Shown piece by piece: positions 7,482 through 15,134 of a stretch of 35,841 nucleotides of DNA. The notes under the pieces are model-generated. The model made no database searches, was not told the origin of the DNA, and worked only from the letters and a program-made list of their open reading frames with translations. Where the stretch lies: the NCBI GenBank assembly GCA_022828145.1, contig JAJEJA010000004.1, positions 1 to 35,841 on the forward strand, given 5' to 3'. Within the stretch, counting starts at the first letter, position 1. Every line of letters begins with the position of its first letter. A program made the translations under genes and the position numbers. The DNA is from Candidatus Poribacteria bacterium (lineage in GTDB: Bacteria; Poribacteria; WGA-4E; WGA-3G).

Positions 7482-9674
7482 CTATGGGATATCCCACAAT
7501 AATACTGTGCCATCCCAATGTCCTGTTGCAATCGTCTTACTATCAGGTGAGAATTTAAGAGAGTTACCACAATAGGTATAACCTTTGAGTGTTTTTAGGA
7601 GTTTGCCTGTAGATGTATCCCACAACCGCACCGTGCCCCCTAAATTACCAAGTTGGACTGTCGCGAGCGTATTCCCATCCGGAGAGTATACTATACCAGT
7701 AACAGTAAGATCGTCCGATGGATCACCTTTTGGAGGATTTATCAATTTTCCTATTCTTTTCCCTGTGCTTATATCCCACATTTGGACCTTATTGTTATTT
7801 CTGACAGTCGTAACAGATTTACCATTTGGTGAGTACCTCGCGATTCGTATGTGTTCCGATGGTGCCCCGAATCTTCTCCTCTGTTTTTTCCCAAGGGAGA
7901 ATAGTCTCCCAACATCAATATCTCTTTTTTTATGTCCTTCAAATTCCTTTAGGAGTTGTCCCGTTTCAACATTCCACATTGACACCGTTTCCTCATGAGA
8001 TGTAATTGCGATCAGATCTCCATCTGGTGCATGCAGAACAGCATTGACTGTCCCCATTATGTTAAGTGTGTTTATATTTTTCCCAGTGTGTACATTCCAC
8101 AAACGTACTGAACGATCTCTACTATGCGTCACTATCGTATTTTCATTAGAAGAAAACAGAGGGGGATGGACATAGTGTGAATGTCCAACGAATGTTCTTA
8201 TTTTTTTACCCGTGTTTGTATTCCACAACATAACTTCCCCAGCCTCTGTTGCAATTGCAAGTATTCGACTATCTGGAGAAAAAGTAAAAGTCACACGTTG
8301 TTTTTCATTTTGATACGTTACTATATTTTTTCCTGTGTTTAGGTCCCATAACCGTAGGACATTGTCATTGCAATGAGTCACAAGTTGATTTCCATCTGGC
8401 GAAAAAACTGGTGTGTAAACAGTATCTGTATGTCCTGTGAGTGTCCTTATGCTTTCGCCTGTTTGTGCATTCCACAAACGTGCTGTTTTATCCGCACTGC
8501 CGGTTGCGATTGTATCGCCTGATGCCGAGAATCCGATTCCCATAATATACTGTGTATGGCCTTTAAATGTTTTAACATGTTTGCCCGTAGTTGCATCTCG
8601 TAACCATATCTGATCATGTCGTATGATTGCAATTGTTTTACCATCTGGAGAATACTTCATGTAAGAACGACCATCTAAGTATTCACTGAATGTTTTTATG
8701 TTTTCTGCTGTGTGAATATCCCACCATCGCATCGTATCATCCTGACCAGCAGTCGCAAGTGTTTTACCATCGGGTGAAAACACAACATCAAGAACAGTGT
8801 CGCTATGTGCTTTGAAGGATTTTATAGTTTGTCCTGTGGTTGCATCCCACAACCCTATCGTCCCATCAATATCTCCAGCAGCAATTACGTTGCTATCTGC
8901 GGAAAACGCGGCAGAACTAACAAGATTAGTCCAATAGAGCGTTTTTATGAGTTCTCCAGTTATTACATTCAACATCTGGAGCTGACGTGGATTTCTACTT
9001 GTCCCGAGCAGGACATCGCCATCTGGTGAAAATTCAATTGGGTGCTCTGCCTCAGTAAAAGTCTTTATTAGTTTTCCTGTATGCATATTCCACAACCGAA
9101 TCGTATTATCTGCGCTGCCTGATGCGATGGTTTCACCATCCGGTGAAAAATTAACTGCATAAACAGGTTCAGTGTGTCCTGTGAGTACCATTAAGAAGTT
9201 CCCCGTTAGTGCATCCCACAATCGAATTGTTTTGTCATCACTCGCCGTTGCGATTGTTTTGCTATCAAGAGAAAACTCCACAGTGTTTATTTTCTCTTTA
9301 TGTCCTGTGAGTGTGTTTATATGTTTGCTATTTTGACTATTCCAGAGTTGGACATATCTAATCGGATTCGCATAAGTTACGTATCTCTTATGATCTGGTG
9401 AAAATAAAGCATTACTGTTACTGTATTTTTCTTTTATGAGGTCAAGTTCTTTTCCTGTCTGTGCATCATGAAGCCAAACGCCAATGGAAGTGGTAACAGC
9501 AACCTGAGATCCGTCTGCGGTATATTCAATTTTGCTGATAACACCTTTACTGAAACGTGCTATTGCCCCATCCGGTAACCCCATTTGCATAGATGGTTCG
9601 TATTGTGCATTGGCAAACGATGAACTCAATAGCGCAATGGAAAATACCATTAACATCAGAACAGAATTCTTCAC
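7482..9674 (-). CDS. Secreted WD40-repeat protein
   Basis: The 730-residue product has a signal peptide (cleavage likely after FANA, before QYEP) followed almost entirely by WD40 repeats. I count about 16 units ending in variants of LWD/LWN plus TGK, enough for two 7- or 8-bladed propellers. Typical blades read FSPDGKTIATG then RLWDATTG. The start is GTG at 9674, with AGGAGG 8 bases upstream. The mature N-terminus (QYEPSMQMGLPDGAI) closely matches that of the larger WD40 protein at 11347-14157, so the two are paralogs, but this one lacks the dockerin and C-terminal sorting-type domain. It is probably periplasmic or exported and acts as a binding scaffold; no catalytic domain is visible. The sulfatase gene lies 64 bases upstream on the same strand. 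Confidence 0.93.
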   Translation of the reverse strand: MKNSVLMLMVFSIALLSSSFANAQYEPSMQMGLPDGAIARFSKGVISKIEYTADGSQVAVTTSIGVWLHDAQTGKELDLIKEKYSNSNALFSPDHKRYVTYANPIRYVQLWNSQNSKHINTLTGHKEKINTVEFSLDSKTIATASDDKTIRLWDALTGNFLMVLTGHTEPVYAVNFSPDGETIASGSADNTIRLWNMHTGKLIKTFTEAEHPIEFSPDGDVLLGTSRNPRQLQMLNVITGELIKTLYWTNLVSSAAFSADSNVIAAGDIDGTIGLWDATTGQTIKSFKAHSDTVLDVVFSPDGKTLATAGQDDTMRWWDIHTAENIKTFSEYLDGRSYMKYSPDGKTIAIIRHDQIWLRDATTGKHVKTFKGHTQYIMGIGFSASGDTIATGSADKTARLWNAQTGESIRTLTGHTDTVYTPVFSPDGNQLVTHCNDNVLRLWDLNTGKNIVTYQNEKQRVTFTFSPDSRILAIATEAGEVMLWNTNTGKKIRTFVGHSHYVHPPLFSSNENTIVTHSRDRSVRLWNVHTGKNINTLNIMGTVNAVLHAPDGDLIAITSHEETVSMWNVETGQLLKEFEGHKKRDIDVGRLFSLGKKQRRRFGAPSEHIRIARYSPNGKSVTTVRNNNKVQMWDISTGKRIGKLINPPKGDPSDDLTVTGIVYSPDGNTLATVQLGNLGGTVRLWDTSTGKLLKTLKGYTYCGNSLKFSPDSKTIATGHWDGTVLLWDIP

Positions 9675-9738
9675 TTTGTTATCCTCCTAACAACATCAAT
9701 AACAGCAAGATAGTATCAGATGTAATACACAGCAAAGC

Positions 9739-11187
9739 TCACAAGAACGGATAAGTCGCATCCGGTTTATAATCAGGCAGTAACGCGTTATGCGGTTGTC
9801 CTGCGATAAGTACCTTCCCATCCGTAAAACCTTCGGGACGATCCTTGAGAATTTCAATTAAGCGATTGCGCCAAGGTGTTAAAGACGTCTCAGCATCCTT
9901 CTGCAACGCTAAATCGCGGGTTTCGTGTGGATCCTCGTCCAAATTAAAGAGATGTTCCTGTCCCGTCTGAGAATACCAGATATACTTATAGCGTCCATCT
10001 GTTAGATAGTGATTCCCGTGTTTGTAATTGTAACAACCAGAATGCTCCCCGTGTAGACATTCACGTACACGGTCAACATCACCCTGCATAATGGGTAGAA
10101 GACTCTTACCGGTGCATGTATCCGGTATCTCAATATCAGCAGCGTCAAGTATCGTAGGCATGATGTCCTGCAAACCGACAGGAGTGTTGCAGACGGTTTC
10201 CTTCGGATATCGCCATCTTGCAGGGGCTCGCATCAGGAACGGCACCCGTGCTGATGCTTCATAAGGGAAGGTCTTCCGATACATGTTATGGTCACCCAGC
10301 ATTTCTCCGTGATCAGATGTGAAGATTACGAGACAGTCATTCAAACCTCCCATGTTTTGCATCAGACGTCCAATCTGATCGTCAATGAAATTGATCATCC
10401 CGTAATACGCAGCACGTGCACATTGCATATCATACTTAGAAAGCGAGATCTCCCATGCATTTGGATTATAGCCTTTCTGTTGTCCATCTAATTCTGGTGC
10501 CCAATCTCCCACTACAGGTTCAGGTACTTCTCGTTGGATGTATCGTTCATAGTAGTGTGCTGGTGGTGTTAGGGGTGGGTGCGGGTCGATAAAAGAGATA
10601 TTGAGGAAGAAAGGTGTAGAAGGGTCGCGTTTTCGCATGAATTTCAGGGCACGATCAACGCACCAGAAGGTGTGCATCTGCTCCTCTGGTAAGTGGTGTG
10701 GACGACCTACCCATCCGTTAGCAGAGACACCGTGTGCCATCCCTGGGTCATAATCGTTGCGATGATGATATTGCTGTAACCATTCTACATAGTCGTTGTT
10801 TGCGGTTCCATGCGTCGCATCAGATAATTGGAGATGGTCAAATCCGAAACGTTTACGCGGTGGACTCAGATGTAGTTTACCGATCATCTCAGTCTGATAA
10901 CCGGCTGCAGACAACTCACCAGCAAGTGTATGCGGCGGGTTCCACTCCGCTCCTCTATATCCGACTGCTCCATTTGCGGCGGGTGCGGTGCCGGTCATTA
11001 TCCCACGCCGTGCTGGGATACAACTTGGACATTCAGCGTAACCACGACGGAAGTGTGTTCCACTGCGACCTATCCAATCCAAGTTTGGTGTTTGTAGACA
11101 ATCGGGACCGTTTGGATCGAGACCTAAACAGTCTCCGCGTTGTTGGTCAGTGGTGATAAGAAGTATATTAGGACGAGAATCTGGCAT
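9739..11187 (-). CDS. Sulfatase (type I, formylglycine-dependent)
   Basis: This 482-residue enzyme of the alkaline-phosphatase superfamily should hydrolyse sulfate esters. The signature CIPARRG holds the Cys (56) that is converted to formylglycine in type I sulfatases, in the pattern C-x-P-x-R. Metal ligands are provided by TTDQQRGD near the N-terminus (Asp14) and by FTSDHGEMLGDH. The start at 11187 follows GGAG by 7 bases; the 35 extra codons upstream give a hydrophobic stretch that does not resemble a clean signal peptide. As drawn the enzyme is cytoplasmic, so it would act on imported sulfated compounds, consistent with sulfated-polysaccharide use known in sponge-associated bacteria. The substrate cannot be told. 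No true FGE gene is in the window. Confidence 0.94.
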   Translation of the reverse strand: MPDSRPNILLITTDQQRGDCLGLDPNGPDCLQTPNLDWIGRSGTHFRRGYAECPSCIPARRGIMTGTAPAANGAVGYRGAEWNPPHTLAGELSAAGYQTEMIGKLHLSPPRKRFGFDHLQLSDATHGTANNDYVEWLQQYHHRNDYDPGMAHGVSANGWVGRPHHLPEEQMHTFWCVDRALKFMRKRDPSTPFFLNISFIDPHPPLTPPAHYYERYIQREVPEPVVGDWAPELDGQQKGYNPNAWEISLSKYDMQCARAAYYGMINFIDDQIGRLMQNMGGLNDCLVIFTSDHGEMLGDHNMYRKTFPYEASARVPFLMRAPARWRYPKETVCNTPVGLQDIMPTILDAADIEIPDTCTGKSLLPIMQGDVDRVRECLHGEHSGCYNYKHGNHYLTDGRYKYIWYSQTGQEHLFNLDEDPHETRDLALQKDAETSLTPWRNRLIEILKDRPEGFTDGKVLIAGQPHNALLPDYKPDATYPFL

Positions 11188-11346
11188 TTCAAACTCCAGG
11201 ATGGGAATAAAAAAGAGTGGTGACTGTTGTTTCAAATTACAAGAACTTATATAACATATAGCATAACACAATATGTCTATATGTGCAAGCAATTGAAGAA
11301 TTGAAAATTGTCTTGCTTCGGGTGTGTAAAGTTATGGTTCAGACAA

Positions 11347-14157
11347 TTACTTCCGAATTAACATCTTGCGTGTTGTTGTGAAATCGCCTGCTTTTAGCGT
11401 GTAGAAATACACGCCACTTGCCACAGATTCACCGACTTCATTTTTTCCATCCCAATATGCTGCCCGATTCCGAGACTCATAAACAGCTGCCACTTGTTGT
11501 CCTAATTTTAGTGTCCGAACAAGTTTTCCACCTGCAGAATAGATCGAAATGCTGACATCTGCGCGCTTTGCTAACTGATAAGGTATCCAGGTTTCTGGGT
11601 TAAACGGGTTCGGATAGTTGGGCAGAAGTGCTGTTTCTTTAGGTGTCAACGCGGTGAGGAGAGTTTCCAATACGGCAATGGCACGTTGCGTAGTAGGATC
11701 GGTGCGTGCCAATTGCTTAGCGGCATTAATCCACTGCTGTACGACTTCTGGAGTGAGGTGTTTACTCGCGTCGCGCCTGATAGTGGGAGCAGCTGATGCA
11801 TTATTGAAAGCGGCGGCTACCAAGACGAGATCTTGGATATTAACAACGCCATCTTCGTTCACATCCGCTATATTTTCACCTGTTTGACCAAACTGTGCGG
11901 CAACCAAAACCAGGTCCTGAATATTGACAATGCCATCGCCGTTTATGTCTTCTGTAAGCTGTGGCATAACTCTTTCTGTTTCAACCTCCCATAGTAGCAC
12001 CATGCCAAAAGCACTCCCAGTAGCCAAGGTTTCACCATCAGGACTGAAACTTACAGACCTGACTCCCCATGGGCTCACAGTAAGAGTTTTGCGTAGCGCA
12101 AGGGTCGAAACGTCCCACAAACGTACTGTCCCATCCCAACTACCCGTGGCGAGTGTGTTATTATCAGGACTGAAACTTAGACTGAAGATACTACTGGTAT
12201 GCTCAGTAGAGAAAGTTCGATATGTATCAGAGGCGACATCCCACAAATGTATTGCAGCTCCAGATACAGCGGCAAGAATACGGCCATCAGGACTGAAGCA
12301 TACCTCAGTGGCAATGACAGGTTCAGAGAGAGGGGAGTTAGGCACTCCAAGTGTCGTGGTAAGTTTGCCAGTGGAGGTATCCCACAGATCTATGTTCGTC
12401 TTGTTCAGAACACCTGGAGAGTCATCCCAAGAGATAGATTCGAATTCGTGTGCTTCCGCAACAGCAAGGGTTTTTCCATCAGAACTAAAGCACACACTGT
12501 GGATACTGCGGATATACTTTCCAAGAATGGATTTCTGCTGTCCGGTACTAACATCCCAAATCCCCAACGTGTGAAATCCAGCTGGAGTAATAGCAGAAAC
12601 TGATAAACCTGGAGAGGGCAGATCAACGAAATAACTTTGTCTTAAACCAACGGCAAGTGTGCTACCATCCGGACTAAAACTCATACTTGTGACATCACCA
12701 GGATTGACAATATTGTGTACTGTGCCAGTGGTAATATCCCTCAAACTGACACTATCCCCGAGTCCAACGGCGAGTATGCTACCATCCGGATTGAAACTCA
12801 TTTTGGATATAGTATTCCAACGACCGCCAGTCTGGATTTCACGAAAGACACCAGAGGTAACATCCCACAGAAGCACAGTGCCGTAGGTGAATCCAATAGC
12901 GAGTGTGCTGCCATCCGGACTGAAATGTACACTACGAACGGACGGCCACGAGTCCCAATTGAGACTTTCGCGCCATTCTCCAGTGGCAACATCCAACAGT
13001 CGCGCACCGCCGGCTGTCCAAAAAGTAAGCGTGTTACCATCTGGACTAAAACGCACACTATTGACTATGCCGGTTTGTAAGGTTCTGCTTAGTGTGCCGG
13101 AGATGACATCCCATAAACGCATTTTATTGTCGCTATTATGTGTTGTGACGAGTGTGCTGCCATCCGGACTGAAATACATGCTGGAAACATGGTAGATATC
13201 TGTTTCAAGCGTGTTTCGGAGTGCGCCGGTGGCGACATCCCATAAACGCACTATACCATCCCAACTTCCGGTAACGAGGGTGTCACCAGCCGGATTAAAA
13301 CGGAGTCTTTCAACAGTACTTGTAGGCACAGTAAGGGTTCTAAGGAGTGCGCCAGTGGCAACATCCCATAAACGCACCGTATTGCTGCCACCCCCTGTGG
13401 CAAGTACACTGCCGTCTGGACTGAAATGTATGTGATGGACAACAGCGGTATTTCTCATGAAGACAGAGGAAAAAGTGATACCATCAGGGTTGATAGCAAA
13501 ACCGTAAAAAGCTCCAGTATGTCCCGTGTAGGCGTTCCGGAGTGTGCCTGTGGCAACATCCCATAAACGCACACCATCGTTGAGCCCAGCGGCAAGGATG
13601 CTGCCATCCGGATTGAAACTTAGGTTATAGACAGTAATGAATTCTCCGTCAAAGGTATCGCGTAGTGTACCGGTAGCGACATCCCACAAACGCACTGTGC
13701 CATCCCAACTTCCCGTTGCGAGGATACTGCCATCAGGGTTGAAACGCATGCTTGAGACACGATCCGAATGCGCGGTGAAGGACCTCCGAAGATCACCGGT
13801 AGTGACATCCCACAATTCTACCATGCCTTCTCTAAATCCAATGGCAAGTGTGCTGCCATCCGGACTAGAGCGCATAGTATAAAAATTAGGGTCACTTCCC
13901 ATGAGCAGGTTGCGCGGTTGCAGGGTATCGGCATCGTATATCCAAATCCCTATGTGACTGGCAATGGCAATCCACGCATCAGTGATATTAGGTGAGTAGA
14001 CGATAAGCTCCACCGGCGGACCTTGACCGAGCCGAGTTATTGCACCTTCAGGTAGACCCACTTGCATATAGGGTTCATATTGGGCAATCGCGGTTGACAG
14101 ATTGAGCGTTAATATGATAGAAAAAGTTAATAAAAAAAGTCCTGTTTTTATCTTCAT
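11347..14157 (-). CDS. Secreted WD40 protein with dockerin-like pair and sorting-type C-terminus
   Basis: The 936-residue product starts at ATG 14157, with GGAGAT 6 bases upstream, and has a signal peptide ending TAIA before QYEPYMQVG. About 15 WD40 units follow (LWDVATGTLR type). Near residue 734 come two calcium-loop segments, DINGDGIVNIQDLVLVAA and DVNEDGVVNIQDLVLVAA, that resemble a dockerin type I pair. A roughly 58-residue linker leads to a C-terminal beta domain starting LLPNYPNPFNPETWIPY and ending VASGVYFYTLKAGDF then a basic tail; this resembles FlgD-like/type IX-style sorting domains. It is likely exported and cell-surface bound. No cohesin is in the window. The coding DNA is strongly repetitive at about 120-130-base intervals. 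Confidence 0.93.
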   Translation of the reverse strand: MKIKTGLFLLTFSIILTLNLSTAIAQYEPYMQVGLPEGAITRLGQGPPVELIVYSPNITDAWIAIASHIGIWIYDADTLQPRNLLMGSDPNFYTMRSSPDGSTLAIGFREGMVELWDVTTGDLRRSFTAHSDRVSSMRFNPDGSILATGSWDGTVRLWDVATGTLRDTFDGEFITVYNLSFNPDGSILAAGLNDGVRLWDVATGTLRNAYTGHTGAFYGFAINPDGITFSSVFMRNTAVVHHIHFSPDGSVLATGGGSNTVRLWDVATGALLRTLTVPTSTVERLRFNPAGDTLVTGSWDGIVRLWDVATGALRNTLETDIYHVSSMYFSPDGSTLVTTHNSDNKMRLWDVISGTLSRTLQTGIVNSVRFSPDGNTLTFWTAGGARLLDVATGEWRESLNWDSWPSVRSVHFSPDGSTLAIGFTYGTVLLWDVTSGVFREIQTGGRWNTISKMSFNPDGSILAVGLGDSVSLRDITTGTVHNIVNPGDVTSMSFSPDGSTLAVGLRQSYFVDLPSPGLSVSAITPAGFHTLGIWDVSTGQQKSILGKYIRSIHSVCFSSDGKTLAVAEAHEFESISWDDSPGVLNKTNIDLWDTSTGKLTTTLGVPNSPLSEPVIATEVCFSPDGRILAAVSGAAIHLWDVASDTYRTFSTEHTSSIFSLSFSPDNNTLATGSWDGTVRLWDVSTLALRKTLTVSPWGVRSVSFSPDGETLATGSAFGMVLLWEVETERVMPQLTEDINGDGIVNIQDLVLVAAQFGQTGENIADVNEDGVVNIQDLVLVAAAFNNASAAPTIRRDASKHLTPEVVQQWINAAKQLARTDPTTQRAIAVLETLLTALTPKETALLPNYPNPFNPETWIPYQLAKRADVSISIYSAGGKLVRTLKLGQQVAAVYESRNRAAYWDGKNEVGESVASGVYFYTLKAGDFTTTRKMLIRK

Positions 14158-14448
14158 TGTATTATCTCCTATTTTGGGATATAGTGCTTTAATTGTGCGG
14201 TATGCATAAATAAGTGGTTTATATAGTGGAAGCAATGATCCGTTACTGAATTTATGTCTTATTATAATGAAAATTATAATGTGTTTTTAGTAATAAAGTC
14301 AAGTAATGTTCACAAAGAATGTGCAATCTCGCAATATTCACCCGATTTCCTGTGAGAAAAACCGCCCCTTTCTAAAATACCAATATCTCAAAATTGGCTT
14401 TTCAGTAGCATAACTTGTTAGATTGTACCGTTTTCTACGTAGGTTGGG

Positions 14449-14515
14449 TTTCGTTCCTCAACACAACATTTTCCTCATTAAAGGGGCTCCGTCGGATTTC
14501 GTTCCTCAACACAAC
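14449..14515. repeat. 19-bp direct repeat
   Basis: TTTCGTTCCTCAACACAAC occurs at 14449-14467 and again at 14497-14515, separated by 29 bases. The preceding GTAGGTTGGG resembles the GTAGGTCGGG arm of the element at 4818-4951, so this may be a rearranged member of the same broad class. Confidence 0.75.
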
Positions 14516-14621
14516 GGACATCGGTTATTGGATTTAATTATCAAACTCACGTTATGATTAGTATATCAGTTGATAGTTGTGAAGTCAAAAAAAATGAAGG
14601 GTGTGTAAAGTTCTGGGTCCT

Positions 14622-14751
14622 TGTCTGAACCAGGATTTCCAGATTTCCAGGATAAGACTTCCCCGATTAGATGAACCGCAAAAGGTTTCCCATTTTCATT
14701 AGAATAAAATACGAGAAGAAGCCTCTTATCCTGTAAATCCTGGTTCAGACA
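14622..14751. repeat. Long hairpin repeat element (about 130 bp)
   Basis: Outer arms 14622-14638 and 14735-14751 are perfect 17-base inverted repeats (TGTCTGAACCAGGATTT). A second pair, CAGGATAAG at 14648-14656 and CTTATCCTG at 14725-14733, continues the stem after a bulge. The unpaired centre is about 68 bases. It looks like a MITE-like or structured intergenic repeat. I see no target-site duplication. Confidence 0.8.
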
Positions 14752-15033
14752 GATACGATGAATGAGATCAATGAAGAACTTCAAAAACTAAATGAAGAAT
14801 CTCAAAAACTATCTAATTCTAAAGAATAGTAAATGGTAAAGTTCATTTTTTTTCAATTTATGCACCTTTTTCACTGCAAAAATACGTCACTATAATTCGT
14901 AAACCGATTCTTATACCATTTCTATAAATTATTGGCGCATTAATGTTTGTCCTTCTTTGATGCACAAACTGGAAAATTTGTGCTACATGGGGTATATTAT
15001 AGTAAACTTTAGAATTAATAGGATATTATACTC

Positions 15034-15055
15034 GGTTCGGTTAGGAAACCGAACC
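15034..15055. repeat. Short hairpin repeat, family D
   Basis: GGTTCGGTT and AACCGAACC form 9-bp arms around a 4-base loop. The core GGAAACCGAACCTACC recurs at 29108-29123 after the third glycosyltransferase gene, so this is a dispersed element. It lies 80 bases before the sigma-factor start. Confidence 0.75.
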
Positions 15056-15134
15056 TACCAGGGTTGTGCTATAGAAAGTGCCTCATTAATTGTATGTTAT
15101 ATATATTAGAAATGGAATTATGTGGAGGCTTCTG

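Larger units (their letters stand above)
14158..15134. other. 977-base gene-free region with three repeat elements
   Basis: This AT-rich stretch between divergent genes contains a 19-bp direct repeat (14449-14515), a long hairpin element (14622-14751), a short hairpin (15034-15055) and a 7-bp hairpin (14962-14983). A 72-codon minus-strand frame at 14566-14784 is explained by the hairpin element and is not called. A 23-codon frame at 14758-14829, rich in Glu, Asn, Gln and Lys, could be the tail of a lost gene. An extended -10 (TGC-TATAGA, 15067-15075) precedes the sigma-factor gene, without a clear -35. I find no RNA gene. Confidence 0.65.

Noticed and set aside
11924..12574. Long plus-strand open frame (216 codons) opposite the WD40 gene
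   Set aside because: It is the antisense shadow of repetitive WD40 coding DNA; the product is a Ser/Pro/Val-rich repeat with no domain and no ribosome site of note.
12600..13900. Regularly spaced short repeats resembling a CRISPR array
   Set aside because: The units are imperfect, spaced about 120-130 bases, stay in frame and code WD40 blades; spacers are not unique sequences.
14566..14784. 72-codon minus-strand frame in the gene-free region
   Set aside because: It is largely made of the two arms of the hairpin element 14622-14751, with no ribosome site and no known domain.
15030..15075. tRNA-like TTCG segment
   Set aside because: The sequence is a simple 9-bp hairpin shared with 29095-29123; no acceptor, D or anticodon arms can be drawn.
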